Shown: positions 50,879-61,489, counted from the stretch's first letter. The stretch is DNA of 64,000 nt from Slackia sp. (GCA_029266945.1 JARIED010000005.1:124001-188000), one strand, 5' to 3'. Numbers and translations are program-made. Notes: generated from the sequence alone by a model not told the origin.

Positions 50879-52525
50879 ATGCTCGAACAGGTAGACCTTT
50901 CAGAGAAAACCCCGAAGGAAACCTACAAGCCTCTCTACGACGAACTTATGGCGAGGCTCGTAGTGTTGCAGCAGCGGGCGCACGCCGCGGACATCGGCGT
51001 CGTGGCGCTGTTCGACGGCTGGGACGGCGCTGGAAAAGGCAGCCGCATCGGCGACCTTCTGTACAACCTGGACGCGCGCATGACGCACGTGCACGTGCTG
51101 TCCACCTTCGACGAAGAGCAGGCCGCGCGCTTCCGCGACATGAAGACCGGCGTCACCGGCTTCGCGCCGCTCATGCAGGAATTCTGGCAGGCCCTCGGCC
51201 CGCGCGGCGACATGACCATCTACGAACGCGGCTGGTACACCGCGGCGGCGCAGCGCCTTCTGTATACCGATAAAAAAAACCATATGCGCGCCTACGAATC
51301 GGCCGTCGAAGAATTCGAGCGCCAGCTGGCCGCGGACGGCTACATCGTGATGAAGTTCTTCGTGCACATTTCCCAGAAGGCGCAGAAGAAGCGCCTGACC
51401 CGCCTGCATGAAAACCCCGACACCGCCTGGCGCGTGAGCAAACAGGAGCTCAAACACATCGACGACTACGACGCCACCTACGCCAAATACGACGAGCTGC
51501 TGCGTCGCACCGATTTCGACTTCGCCCCCTGGACCCTGGTCAACGGCGAAGACAAGCGCACCGCGAACCTCACCGTATGCCGCACGCTGGTCACCGAGCT
51601 CGAACGCGCGCTGGCCAAACAGGCAGACCCCGCCGCCACGGCAGCCGCGGCCAAGGCCGCCGAGAATAGCGCAGGCCTGCTGACCGAAAGCGACCCGCGC
51701 GAACGCAGCGCCGAAGAGACCGAAGCCGTGCTGGCGGCGGCGCATCAGGCGGCCCTCGAACAGAGCGCCCTGGCGCCCGCGCATTCGCGCTTCACCATGG
51801 TGGCCCGCCCGCCGCGCCTCGAAGACATCGACTACACGCTCGCCCTGGAGCGCGAGGAATACCTCGAAGCCCTGAAGAAAGAGCAGAAGCGCCTGGGAGA
51901 GCTGGAGCTGAAGATGTATCGGACGCGCATCCCGCTGATGCTGCTCTACGAAGGCGACGACGCGGCCGGCAAGGGCGGCAACATCAAGCGCGTGGCGCAG
52001 GCGATCGACGCGCGCGCCTACACGGTGTTTCCCAGCCCCGCCCCCACCAAGCCCGAGCTCATGCATCCTCACCTGTGGCGCTACTGGACGCGCCTGCCGC
52101 GCGCGGGCCACGTGGGCATCTACGACCGCAGCTGGTACGGCCGCGTGCTGGTGGAGCGCGTGGAGGGATTCGCGAGTCCCGAGCAGTGGGGCCGCGCCTA
52201 CGACGAAATCAACGAATTCGAGCACGAACTGCAGGCATGGGGCGCGATCCTGCTGAAATTCTGGGTGGCGGTCGATCCCGACGAGCAGCTGAAGCGCTTC
52301 AACGACCGCGAGACCAACCCCGACAAGCAGTGGAAGATCACGCCCGAGGACTGGCGCAACCGCGACAAGCGCCCGCAGTACGCCGCCGCGGTGGACGACA
52401 TGTTCCGCCTGACCTCGACCGCTTACGCCCCCTGGCGCATCCTGGAGTCGAGCAATAAATACTACGCGCGCGTCAAGGCGCTGCACATCATCAACCAGGC
52501 GCTTGAAGAACGCTTGGGGCTGTAG
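50879..52525 (+). CDS. Polyphosphate kinase 2, class II, tandem PPK2 domains (polyphosphate:AMP phosphotransferase type)
   Basis: Cytoplasmic kinase (548 aa) that uses polyphosphate to phosphorylate nucleotides; two-domain PPK2 enzymes usually convert AMP to ADP. Domain 1 (about 15-235): Walker A LFDGWDGAGKGSRIG, lid/Walker B TIYERGWYTAAAQR. Domain 2 (about 310-545): LLYEGDDAAGKGGNIKRVAQ and IYDRSWYGRVLVERVEGF. The C-terminal copy has the sharper catalytic motifs, as in characterised tandem enzymes, where it is the active one. AAAGGAG before ATG 50879 decides the start. It is divergent from ppk1, so storage and reuse of polyphosphate sit side by side. Confidence 0.93.
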   Translation: MLEQVDLSEKTPKETYKPLYDELMARLVVLQQRAHAADIGVVALFDGWDGAGKGSRIGDLLYNLDARMTHVHVLSTFDEEQAARFRDMKTGVTGFAPLMQEFWQALGPRGDMTIYERGWYTAAAQRLLYTDKKNHMRAYESAVEEFERQLAADGYIVMKFFVHISQKAQKKRLTRLHENPDTAWRVSKQELKHIDDYDATYAKYDELLRRTDFDFAPWTLVNGEDKRTANLTVCRTLVTELERALAKQADPAATAAAAKAAENSAGLLTESDPRERSAEETEAVLAAAHQAALEQSALAPAHSRFTMVARPPRLEDIDYTLALEREEYLEALKKEQKRLGELELKMYRTRIPLMLLYEGDDAAGKGGNIKRVAQAIDARAYTVFPSPAPTKPELMHPHLWRYWTRLPRAGHVGIYDRSWYGRVLVERVEGFASPEQWGRAYDEINEFEHELQAWGAILLKFWVAVDPDEQLKRFNDRETNPDKQWKITPEDWRNRDKRPQYAAAVDDMFRLTSTAYAPWRILESSNKYYARVKALHIINQALEERLGL

Positions 52526-52557
52526 CGTCCGCGCGGCGCGATTCCCCCGAAACGACG

Positions 52558-52586
52558 AAGGGCCCCGGAATGATTCCGGGGCCCTT
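52558..52586. terminator. Bidirectional terminator ppk2 / ATC-hydrolase-like gene
   Basis: Near-perfect palindrome, AAGGGCCCCGGAAT and its complement (52558-52571, 52573-52586), between convergent genes; CCCTTTTG follows on the plus strand. Confidence 0.8.
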
Positions 52587-52614
52587 CCCTTTTGCGGTAC
52601 GGAGCCGCTTGCCA

Positions 52615-53115
52615 TCAGCGATGATAGATCAAATGGCACACGTCGTCGCCGCGGGCGATCGTCTTCGGCAGGTCGAGCGAGCAGCCATACGCCTCGCCGA
52701 TGCCGCGGTCGCCGCACATGGCCCAGTCGCACAGGTTCGAAATCTCCTCGTCGGTACAGCCCTGCTTCTGCCACGCCTTCACGAGCGGGCAGTAATGGAA
52801 CTCCAGCTCGAAGCGGTCGTCCTGCACGTCTTTGATATCCATTTCGAACACCATCTGCGCAGGCTTGCCGAACAAGCCCTTCTTCAGGCTTTTCATGCTC
52901 TTGGTGCCGCCGCCCTTTGCCACCAGCTCGGCGCCCTGGAACAGACCGCAGCGCTTCACCGCCGCGGGTGCGAACACGGCCGGGTCGGCGCCCGCCTTCT
53001 TCGCCTCGTCAGTCAGAAGATAGAGCCACAGAGCGCGATGCTCGAGCAGTTCGCGAATGGCCTTGATCAGCGGGTTTTTGATACGCGGCTCGTTAGTCAC
53101 GACGCTTTTCGCCAT
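52615..53115 (-). CDS. L-2-amino-thiazoline-4-carboxylic acid hydrolase-like protein
   Basis: A 166-residue cytoplasmic protein resembling the ATC-hydrolase family (Pfam ATC_hydrolase type), whose founding member opens a thiazoline ring to give S-carbamoyl-cysteine. Features: IRELLEHRALWLYLLTDEA near the start, FEMDIKDVQDDRFELEFHYCPLVKAW (about 89-114), and the Cys-rich end ISNLCDWAMCGDRGIGEAYG with CHLIYH. Most family members in gut anaerobes have unknown roles, so the substrate should be taken as open. The SD is GGGGGAG. It follows groEL on the same strand but after a terminator. Confidence 0.75.
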   Translation of the reverse strand: MAKSVVTNEPRIKNPLIKAIRELLEHRALWLYLLTDEAKKAGADPAVFAPAAVKRCGLFQGAELVAKGGGTKSMKSLKKGLFGKPAQMVFEMDIKDVQDDRFELEFHYCPLVKAWQKQGCTDEEISNLCDWAMCGDRGIGEAYGCSLDLPKTIARGDDVCHLIYHR

Positions 53116-53132
53116 GATGCTCCCCCTCCTTG

Positions 53133-53164
53133 CAAAAGACGCCGCCCCTTGCGAGACGGCGTCT
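53133..53164 (-). terminator. groEL terminator
   Basis: Stem AGACGCCG / CGGCGTCT with a 12-nt loop, then TTTTGC on the minus strand, about 30 nt after the groEL stop. Confidence 0.8.
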
Positions 53165-53194
53165 GCGACACGGTTTCTTGGAACCGAAACGACC

Positions 53195-54919
<1,725 letters not shown>

Positions 54920-54946
54920 TTAGCACTCTTTTATTGAGAGTGCTAG
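54920..54946. promoter_or_regulatory. CIRCE operator (HrcA binding site) of groEL
   Basis: TTAGCACTC-N9-GAGTGCTAG, the conserved CIRCE inverted repeat with 9-bp spacer and one mismatch at the outermost base. The spacer holds AATAAA on the minus strand, a plausible -10. Confidence 0.95.
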
Positions 54947-55031
54947 GGCGCAAGCGCTCTGTTGAACGCCGGTTTGGAAACGAATAGGAAACGTCCACGG
55001 GCGGCTTCGGAAGCACCCGCCCGCACCGCGC

Positions 55032-55514
55032 CTAGCGCAGCAAGGCGAACAGCGCCTCGCAGCCGCGCAGCACGTCGTCGTAGGTGGTTTCGAAATCGCC
55101 CGTATACCAGGGGTCGGCCACGTCGGCGGCCGCATCGACGTCGCTTCCCTCGGGGAATTCGAGCAGCTTGTGCACCTTCGCCTGCGGATCGCCCTTCAGC
55201 ATGCGGCGCATGTTGCGGATATTCGCCGCATCCATGCCCACGAACAGATCGTACACGTCGTAATCGGCGGCGCGCAGCTGCACGGCGGCACGGGGCGCAA
55301 AGGCCACGCCATGGTCGGCCAGCACGCGCTTAGTGCCGAGATAGGTGTCGTTGCCGATTTCCTCGGTGCTCGTCGCCGACGACGCGATGACGAAGTCGGC
55401 TTCGCGACCTACACGCTTCACCAGGTCTTTCATGACGAATTCGGCCATCGTGGAGCGGCAGATGTTGCCGTGGCAGACGAACATGATGCGATGGACGGGG
55501 CGGCGTTGCTGCAT
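55032..55514 (-). CDS. Low-molecular-weight protein-tyrosine phosphatase
   Basis: Cytoplasmic LMW-PTP (160 aa). The P-loop CHGNICRSTMAE (C-x5-R-S, about 14-25) and the general-acid loop DPWYTGDFETTYDD (about 133-146, with the DP motif) are intact. Such enzymes dephosphorylate tyrosine kinases controlling capsule or exopolysaccharide, arginine-phosphate proteins, or small phosphoesters; there is no kinase partner next to it to tell. AGGAGG about 8 nt before the ATG supports the start at 55514. It lies downstream of the divergent antiporter promoter. Confidence 0.93.
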   Translation of the reverse strand: MQQRRPVHRIMFVCHGNICRSTMAEFVMKDLVKRVGREADFVIASSATSTEEIGNDTYLGTKRVLADHGVAFAPRAAVQLRAADYDVYDLFVGMDAANIRNMRRMLKGDPQAKVHKLLEFPEGSDVDAAADVADPWYTGDFETTYDDVLRGCEALFALLR

Positions 55515-55602
55515 GGCGCGTTCCTCCTGTGACGGTCTGTCGAATACGAATCGCCGCCATTATGACAGACGCGCGCCATAACGAGGCGGCGCGAACGCAT
55601 CG

Positions 55603-56901
55603 ATGCATCGCCGGCGCCCGTACTGCGGCGGCCCTGTGCTACCCTTGAGACGTTCTATCGGCGCCATCGAACGGAAGGCCACGACTCACGATTTCGTATC
55701 GCTCGCCGCCATTGCGTTCGTCGCGGCGGCGGCGCCCATCATAGCGAACCTCATCCCGCGCAAACCCATCCCCGAAACGGTGCTCCTTTTGGCAGGCGAC
55801 GCCGTGCTGGGGCCGGCTATGCTCAATGCTATCTGGACCGACGAAAGCGTGATGCCTCTGTCCGACCTGGGATGCGCCATGCTGTTCCTGCTGGCGGGCT
55901 ATGAAATAGACCCCAAGACCATCATGGGCCGCGAAGGAAAACGCGGGCTTGCCACATGGCTCGTCACGCCGATGCTCGCCTTCGCCGCCGTGCATTGTTT
56001 CACGAGCGTTTCGGCACGCGGGCTGGACGGATTGGCCGTCACCATCGCGCTCACTACCACGGCCATCGGCGCGCTCATGCCGATCTTGAAAGAGCGCGGG
56101 CAACTGAACACGCGCCTGGGCGAATCGGTGCTCGCTTACGGCACGTGGGGCGAGCTGGGGCCGATCGTCGCCATGGCGCTGCTGCTGTCGACGCGTTCGA
56201 CCTGGGTGACCATCGCCATCCTGTTCCTGTTCGTGGCTATCGCCGTGCTTACGGCGGCGTTCGGCCATCAGTCTTCGCGCAAGGAAGGCCCTATTCGCGA
56301 TATCTTCTTCGCAGGACGCGACACCACCTCGCAGACGTTCGTGCGCACCACGCTGATGCTGCTTATCGCGCTGGTGGCCGTATCGGCTCTGTTCCACCTG
56401 GATATCGTGTTGGGCGCATTCGCCGCGGGCTTCATCCTGCGTTACCTCATTCCCGAAGGCGACCACGAGCTTGAAAAGAAGCTCAACGCGATCGGCTACG
56501 GGTTTTTCATTCCGCTGTTCTTCGTGGTATCGGGCGCCAAGATCGACCTTTTCGCTGTGTTGGAAGACCCGCTGCTGCTTGTCGGGTTCATCGTCATGCT
56601 GGTGCTGATCCGCACCGTGCCGATTTTTCTTTCCATGCACCGGGACAAAGACCCCGACGTGGCGGCCATGGGCAGACGGGCGCATGCCACGGTGGCGGTC
56701 TATTGCACCACCGCGCTGCCGTTGATCGTGGCTGTGACGTCGGTCGCCGTGGGCGCGAGCGCCATGGACGCCTCGACCGCGTCGGTGTTCGTTTCGGCGG
56801 GCGCGCTCACCATGCTGATCATGCCGCTTTTGGCGGGGACGATCTATCGCGTGGCCGACACGCATCCCATCGAGTTCCTGAAAGAGCACGTTTCCCGCTG
56901 A
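55603..56901 (+). CDS. Cation:proton antiporter (CPA family), start uncertain
   Basis: A polytopic transporter (about 400-432 aa) with around 12 helices in the Na+/H+ or K+/H+ exchanger fold. Features: NLIPRKPIPETVLLLAGDAVLGPAML in the first helices, FLLAGYEIDPKTI, ESVLAYGTWGELGPIV in the ion-path region, and FFIPLFFVVSGAKIDL (typical KefB/NhaP-like). The start is a problem. The conserved part begins at about THDFVSLAAIAF (55687); ATG 55603 has no Shine-Dalgarno and adds an Arg-rich leader, and GGAAGG at 55673-55678 faces ACG at 55681, not a normal start codon. Confidence 0.82.
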   Translation: MHRRRPYCGGPVLPLRRSIGAIERKATTHDFVSLAAIAFVAAAAPIIANLIPRKPIPETVLLLAGDAVLGPAMLNAIWTDESVMPLSDLGCAMLFLLAGYEIDPKTIMGREGKRGLATWLVTPMLAFAAVHCFTSVSARGLDGLAVTIALTTTAIGALMPILKERGQLNTRLGESVLAYGTWGELGPIVAMALLLSTRSTWVTIAILFLFVAIAVLTAAFGHQSSRKEGPIRDIFFAGRDTTSQTFVRTTLMLLIALVAVSALFHLDIVLGAFAAGFILRYLIPEGDHELEKKLNAIGYGFFIPLFFVVSGAKIDLFAVLEDPLLLVGFIVMLVLIRTVPIFLSMHRDKDPDVAAMGRRAHATVAVYCTTALPLIVAVTSVAVGASAMDASTASVFVSAGALTMLIMPLLAGTIYRVADTHPIEFLKEHVSR

Positions 56902-56955
56902 TGCGATCGGGCGAAGCCGCAGAAGACGAAAAGCATGAACAAGAGAGGAGCCGCT

Positions 56956-57156
56956 ATGTCGAGAACGCACAAAGACAGGCCTTGGCGCCTCGGCGGCGAC
57001 AGGCACAAGTGGATGACCGCGGCAAACCACAGAGCCCACAGCAAGTTCACCGCGGCGATGCGACGCAAGCGTAGACGCAAAGAAAGCCCGCTGGTAAGAA
57101 ACGGCGAGGAAAAGCCTTCGCCACGCAGCCGTTGGCGCCACGAATACTTCGACTGA
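56956..57156 (+). CDS. Small, very basic protein (unknown)
   Basis: A 66-residue protein with many Arg, Lys and His (SRTHKDRPWRLGGDRHKWM, AMRRKRRRKE) and an aromatic end, RWRHEYFD. A strong Shine-Dalgarno (GAGAGGAG) precedes ATG 56956, and a terminator follows at 57192, so it is a credible gene. It lies 52 nt after the antiporter stop and may be co-transcribed. The composition suggests binding to RNA, DNA or the ribosome, but I recognise no family. Confidence 0.7.
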   Translation: MSRTHKDRPWRLGGDRHKWMTAANHRAHSKFTAAMRRKRRRKESPLVRNGEEKPSPRSRWRHEYFD

Positions 57157-57191
57157 CGCCCGACGGGGGCGAGGAGGCCAAGACAACCCCC

Positions 57192-57225
57192 AAAAGAAGG
57201 GCGGCCTGCGGGCCTCCCTTCTTTT
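57192..57225. terminator. Bidirectional terminator
   Basis: AAAAGAAGGG / CCCTTCTTTT (57192-57201, 57216-57225) with an inner GGCC/GGCC stem, between the 56956 gene and the convergent carbonic anhydrase gene. Confidence 0.85.
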
Positions 57226-57237
57226 CGTATCTTGAAG

Positions 57238-57765
57238 CTATTTCACAGGAACCGGGTAATGTGGGGCCGCGGCGTAGGCGAACGCGTCGTCGGTATACAC
57301 CTCGTCGTTGTTCTCCTGCGGGCGCTGGCCGGGCTCGAAGGTCTTCTTCACGACTCCGGGGACGCCTGCCACCAGCGAATAGGGAGGAACGACCATGCCC
57401 TCTTTCACCAGCGCGCCCGCGGCGATAATCGAACCCTCGCCGATGACGGCGCCGTTCATCACGATGGCGCCCATGCCGACGATCACGCGGTCTTCGATCG
57501 TGGCGCCATGCACGATGGCGCTGTGACCGATGGAAACGCGCTCGCCGATCGCGACAGGGCAATCGTAGTCGGCGTGGAGCATCACGTGGTCCTGCACGTT
57601 GCTCAGAGCGCCGATGGTGATGGGGGCCACTTCCGCGCGCATGACGGCATTGAACCAGACGGAGCTGTTCTCGCCGAGCGTCACGTCGCCGCTGATCGTC
57701 GCGTTCTCCGCGATGTAGGCCGCTTTATCGATATCGGGACGCATTCCCTTGAACTCGATGATCAT
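57238..57765 (-). CDS. Gamma-class carbonic anhydrase family protein
   Basis: Left-handed beta-helix hexapeptide-repeat protein (175 aa) of the gamma-carbonic anhydrase/PaaY/YrdA group. Repeats run from about residue 18 (ENATISGDVTLGENSSVWFNAVMRA) to 140; zinc-ligand histidines appear in VMLHADYD and IGHSAIVHGATIE; the C-terminus is a helix. It works as a trimer with zinc (or iron in anaerobes) at the interfaces. Carbonic anhydrase activity is not certain, since many relatives are inactive or act on thioesters. GGAGG before ATG 57765 decides the start; the upstream frame into the AT-rich island is discarded. Confidence 0.9.
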   Translation of the reverse strand: MIIEFKGMRPDIDKAAYIAENATISGDVTLGENSSVWFNAVMRAEVAPITIGALSNVQDHVMLHADYDCPVAIGERVSIGHSAIVHGATIEDRVIVGMGAIVMNGAVIGEGSIIAAGALVKEGMVVPPYSLVAGVPGVVKKTFEPGQRPQENNDEVYTDDAFAYAAAPHYPVPVK

Positions 57766-58434
57766 TTCGGTTCCTCCATTAATGTTGGTTACTATTGGTA
57801 ACCCTATTTCTTTTTGATTCTTAGATTCTATCCAATATGAATAGCGCCGCAGCCGCACGATGCCGCATGCGAGCACACCGCTTCATCGTTCGACGGCTCC
57901 CTTCCAGTCTACCCCGTATGCTTTATTAGACTCTAATAAATACTTAGTTACGAATACATATCTAATTCCCTATTGAAAACTAGCAGCTTTTTCACTGTTG
58001 ATAACTTTTTCAACAAGAGGAACTTTTCAACATTCTTGTTAATAGTTTCTTCCACATACCTTGATAACTTAAGGGTTTTCAACAATACCTGGTGCCACCT
58101 CGGGTTTTTCTCCCATATATTCAAGTATCGAAAAGTAACTTAAACCCTTGTTTTACACTTATTACTCAAAGATTGTTGAAAACTTGCTGGATTCCACAGC
58201 ATCTTGTGCTTAAAACCCCCTACCCCACCGGAAAAAGTTTCTACAGCCATCGCGCCTTCCTGAAATTCAACAAAAGTCGCCTATACGTCCATGTATTCCT
58301 TTCATCCGTCGAAGACGACCGCTCGCAGCCGACGCCTCTCGCAAGCCCCTCTTACGCAAACGACCCGCTGGCATGAACGCCGACGGGTCGTCGAAAAAAC
58401 CTCGGTATGCGATTTTCCAACGCGAGAAACGCGT
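57766..58434. other. AT-rich intergenic island with DnaA-box-like repeats
   Basis: About 670 bp without a credible gene, strikingly AT-rich between about 57900 and 58210. TTTTCAACA occurs at 58007-58015, 58024-58032 and 58076-58084, its complement TGTTGAAAA at 58174-58182 and TGTTGATAA at 57996-58004, plus weaker TCTTCCACA (58048-58056). Inverted repeats: GGTTAC-N5-GTAACC (57787-57803) and TTTATTAG-act-CTAATAAA (57922-57940). DnaA boxes are TTATNCACA-like, so an origin-type or DnaA-binding function is possible; AGTTACTT-like words are also shared with 7513-7762. Confidence 0.6.
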
Positions 58435-59316
58435 CTAGCGGCATAGCTCCCAGAACGTGACAGCCGATGCCGCCGCCACGTTGAGGCTGTCGACGCCGTG
58501 CATCATCGGGATACGCACCGTGAAATCGCATCCTTCGATGGTGCGATGCGACAGCCCGTCGCCCTCGGTGCCGAACACGAGCGCCAGCTTGTCGCACGCG
58601 GCAAGCGCCTCGTCGCCCAGCGGCACGGATTCGTCCGACAGCGCCATGGCCGCCGTCTTATAGCCCAAAGCGCCCAGCCTGTTAAGACCCGCCGCAGACC
58701 AATCGCGCACGGTTTCGCCGATACGCGTCCAAGGAACCTGGAACACGGTGCCCATGGAAACGCGCACCGCACGGCGATACAGCGGGTCGCAGCACGTCGG
58801 CGTGACAAGCACGGCATCGATGCCCAACGCCGCAGCCGAACGGAAGATGGCGCCGACGTTCGTGTGGTCGACGATGCCCTCTAACACGGCGATGCGGCGA
58901 CGGCCGTTATCGTCTCCCGACGCGGCGCGCACGGCGTCGATACCCGCAAGCAGCTCCTCGACGCTCGGCAGCGCGGGACGGCGCATCGCGCACAGGATGC
59001 CGCGCGTCAATGCGAAGCCGGTCAGCTTCTTCAGCTCCGCCTCGGGCGCCACGAACACCGGCACGTCCTCGCCATGCTGCACGCCCGCCTGCTCGATAGC
59101 CTCGATCGTCGAAGCGGCCGCTTCTTTCCATTCGGGCGTCATCAACACCGACACGGGCTGCATGCCGCCCGCGAGCGCGCGGTCGATCACCTTGATGCTT
59201 TCGGCGATGAAGATGCCCTTCTCGGGCTCAAGCTTATTGCGCAGCTGAGCCTCGGTCAGGCGCGCGTAGGCGTTGAGCCGAGGATCGTCCAGTCTGGTTA
59301 TTTCAACATACGACAC
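58435..59316 (-). CDS. TrmH/SpoU-family RNA 2'-O-methyltransferase
   Basis: SAM-dependent rRNA or tRNA ribose methyltransferase (293 aa) with the SPOUT knot. The N-terminal substrate-binding domain covers about 1-120 (PEKGIFIAESIKVIDRAL). The catalytic domain has motif 1 LEGIVDHTNVGAIFRSAAALG, motif 2 KLALVFGTEGDGLS and motif 3 IPMMHGVDSLNVAAASAV, all intact. The precise nucleotide target is unknown. Start: ATG 59322 abuts the AAGGAG site, while GTG 59316 is 6 nt from it, so the GTG is preferred. It lies on the far side of the AT-rich island. Confidence 0.92.
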   Translation of the reverse strand: MSYVEITRLDDPRLNAYARLTEAQLRNKLEPEKGIFIAESIKVIDRALAGGMQPVSVLMTPEWKEAAASTIEAIEQAGVQHGEDVPVFVAPEAELKKLTGFALTRGILCAMRRPALPSVEELLAGIDAVRAASGDDNGRRRIAVLEGIVDHTNVGAIFRSAAALGIDAVLVTPTCCDPLYRRAVRVSMGTVFQVPWTRIGETVRDWSAAGLNRLGALGYKTAAMALSDESVPLGDEALAACDKLALVFGTEGDGLSHRTIEGCDFTVRIPMMHGVDSLNVAAASAVTFWELCR

Positions 59317-59499
59317 GTTCATCTCCTTGCTTTGGCCGGTCCGACCGAAAGACCGCACGGGCGGCCCGTATGCGGCCTTCGCTTCCCTGCGAGGCCGTCG
59401 GACAATGCTCCCGATTATAGGCCACCGCGAAATCGCCGCCGCGCGCCGGCATGCGCGAAACGTCAAGAACGGCAGAAGCCGGCGCCGCGCCCGCCAACG

Positions 59500-59535
59500 A
59501 AAAACGCCGCCGAGCCCCAGGGCCCGACGGCGTTT
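59500..59535 (-). terminator. Terminator of the UPF0237/UPF0210 operon
   Basis: AAACGCCG / CGGCGTTT (59502-59509, 59528-59535), followed on the minus strand by TTCGTTGG, 35 nt past the stop. Confidence 0.75.
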
Positions 59536-59568
59536 CGAACCGTACGCGGCGCCGATGCGCCGGGCGGC

Positions 59569-60933
59569 TTAGTTCTTGAACGAATGGATCGGCGCAGGAA
59601 TGCGGCCGCCGCGGCTGATGAACGCCTCGCAGCTCTTCGTATTCACCGGCATGATGGGGGCGTATCCCAGCAGGCCGCCGAACTCGGCCGTCTCGCCGAT
59701 GCCCTTGCCGATCACCGGGATCACACGCACGGCCGTGGTCTTCTGGTTCACCATGCCGATCGCGGCTTCATCGGCGATGATGCCCGAAATGGTGGAAGCC
59801 GTCGTGTCGCCAGGAATGGCGATCATGTCCAAGCCGACGCTGCAGACGCAGGTCATGGCCTCGAGCTTCTCGATGGTCAGGCAGCCGTTGGCCGCGGCGT
59901 CGATCATATTCTTATCCTCGGACACGGGAATGAACGCGCCCGACAGGCCGCCGACATAGCTCGATGCCATGACGCCGCCCTTCTTCACCTGGTCGTTGAG
60001 CATGGCAAGCGCGGCCGTAGTGCCGGGCGCACCCACCTGCTCCAGGCCGATCTCCTCGAGGATTTCGCCGACCGAGTCGCCTACCGCAGGCGTCGGCGCC
60101 AGCGAAAGGTCGATGATGCCGAACGGCACACCCAGCCTGCGACTTGCTTCCTGAGCCACCAGCTGGCCGACGCGCGTGATCTTGAACGCAGTCTTCTTGA
60201 TGGTCTCGCACAGCACCTCGAAATCCTTGCCGCGGGCGGCCTCGAGCGCGCTTTTGACCACGCCGGGGCCGGAGACGCCCACGTTGATCACAGCATCGCC
60301 CTCTGTGACGCCGTGGAAAGCGCCCGCCATGAACGGGTTGTCGTCTGGCGCGTTGCAGAACACCACGAGCTTCGCGCAGCCGAGGCTGTCGTTATCGGCC
60401 GTGGCCTCGGCGGTCGCGCGCACCACTTCGCCCATCAGCTTCACGGCATCCATGTTGATACCCGTCTTCGTGGAGCCGACGTTCACACTGGCGCAGACAC
60501 GCTCGGTCTCGGCGAGAGCCTGGGGGATCGACCGGATGAGCAACTCTTCGGCGGGCGTCATCGATTTGCTCACAAGCGCCGAATAGCCTCCCAGGAAGTT
60601 GACGCCCACCTCGGCCGCGGCCTTGTCGAGCGCGTGGATGACCTTGACGAAATCGTCCGTCGTCCTGCACGCGCGGGCACCCACCAACGAAATCGGCGTC
60701 ACGGAAATACGCTTGTTCACGATAGGGATGCCGTACTCGCACTCAATCGCCTGGCCCGTCGGAACGAGGTCTTTCGCGTACGAAACGATCTTCTTATATA
60801 TGTTGTCGCACAACTCGTCCACATCGTCGCATGCGCAGTCGAGCAGACTGATACCCATGGTGATGGTACGCACGTCGAGCTTTTCCTGCTCGATCATCTG
60901 ATTGGTCTCATGGACCTCCATGATATTCAGCAT
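59569..60933 (-). CDS. UPF0210 (DUF711/PFL-like) protein
   Basis: A conserved cytoplasmic protein of 454 aa whose fold is related to glycyl-radical (PFL-like) barrels, though it has no radical-glycine motif that I can see. Typical segments: [17 protein letters not shown] (about 21-37), [54 protein letters not shown] and [19 protein letters not shown]. The biochemical role is unknown. It is the second gene of a pair with the ACT-domain UPF0237 protein, which begins 282 nt earlier and ends 9 nt before it, a linkage found across many bacteria and archaea that suggests a functional complex. Confidence 0.93.
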   Translation of the reverse strand: MLNIMEVHETNQMIEQEKLDVRTITMGISLLDCACDDVDELCDNIYKKIVSYAKDLVPTGQAIECEYGIPIVNKRISVTPISLVGARACRTTDDFVKVIHALDKAAAEVGVNFLGGYSALVSKSMTPAEELLIRSIPQALAETERVCASVNVGSTKTGINMDAVKLMGEVVRATAEATADNDSLGCAKLVVFCNAPDDNPFMAGAFHGVTEGDAVINVGVSGPGVVKSALEAARGKDFEVLCETIKKTAFKITRVGQLVAQEASRRLGVPFGIIDLSLAPTPAVGDSVGEILEEIGLEQVGAPGTTAALAMLNDQVKKGGVMASSYVGGLSGAFIPVSEDKNMIDAAANGCLTIEKLEAMTCVCSVGLDMIAIPGDTTASTISGIIADEAAIGMVNQKTTAVRVIPVIGKGIGETAEFGGLLGYAPIMPVNTKSCEAFISRGGRIPAPIHSFKN

Positions 60934-60942
60934 ACGGAACCC

Positions 60943-61215
60943 CTAGACTCTATGCATCTTCGTGAAGATTTCTTCCTTCTGGCAGCGGATGCGCACGCCG
61001 ATTTCCTCGCCGATCGCTTCCAGGTCGCCGACCATCGTGCCGAAGTCCTTGGCGGCATCGGTGACGTCCACGATCATCATCATGTTGAAGAATCCGTCGA
61101 TGATGGTCTGAGAAATATCCAAAACGTTGACGTTGCTATCGGACAGATACGTGCAGACGCGGGCGATGATGCCCACGGTGTCCTGGCCGACCACGGTGAT
61201 AATGGCTTTGTTCAT
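60943..61215 (-). CDS. UPF0237 ACT-domain protein
   Basis: A 90-residue single ACT domain: AIITVVGQDTVGIIARVCTY, then NVLDISQTIIDGFFNMMMIVD, matching the beta-alpha-beta-beta-alpha-beta fold that binds amino acids in allosteric proteins. AAGGAGG precedes ATG 61215; the longer frame is discarded. It lies 9 nt ahead of the UPF0210 gene. The inferred role is a ligand-sensing subunit of that partner; the ligand is unknown. Confidence 0.93.
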   Translation of the reverse strand: MNKAIITVVGQDTVGIIARVCTYLSDSNVNVLDISQTIIDGFFNMMMIVDVTDAAKDFGTMVGDLEAIGEEIGVRIRCQKEEIFTKMHRV

Positions 61216-61423
61216 GCCGAAAGCCTCCTTGTTTGAGACAGGGTTTGGATGCGGATATGCGTCCATCCGCGCTTACTGACACTTTATCACGATGTAGCGC
61301 CGCCGCACACGAGACCGGGTCAGCGGAGCGTTATTCGCCAGGGAACGCCCACGGCGGGCCGATGGAGCGCCGCACCGCCTACCGCTTCGCCATTCCCCAT
61401 GCCGACCTGCGGCGCTTTTCCAC

Positions 61424-61429
61424 TATAAT
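61424..61429 (+). promoter_or_regulatory. Candidate -10 box for the NSS transporter gene
   Basis: TATAAT 61 nt before the ATG at 61490; -35 weak. Confidence 0.5.
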
Positions 61430-61489
61430 GTGCCGACTACGTGAAAGAGACGCGCCCACCCGCGGCGCGTGCGAAGAAAGCGAGCTACC

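Noticed and set aside
58092-58376. A possible 94-residue protein in the AT-rich island
   Set aside because: Composition (S, F, L, P, K) follows the base composition, no Shine-Dalgarno, no domain; the repeats in the same stretch are better explained as DNA sites.
57766-58434. Firm identification of the AT-rich island as oriC
   Set aside because: Motifs are DnaA-like but differ from TTATCCACA by one or two bases, no replication genes flank it, and gene orientation does not switch; kept only as a finding.
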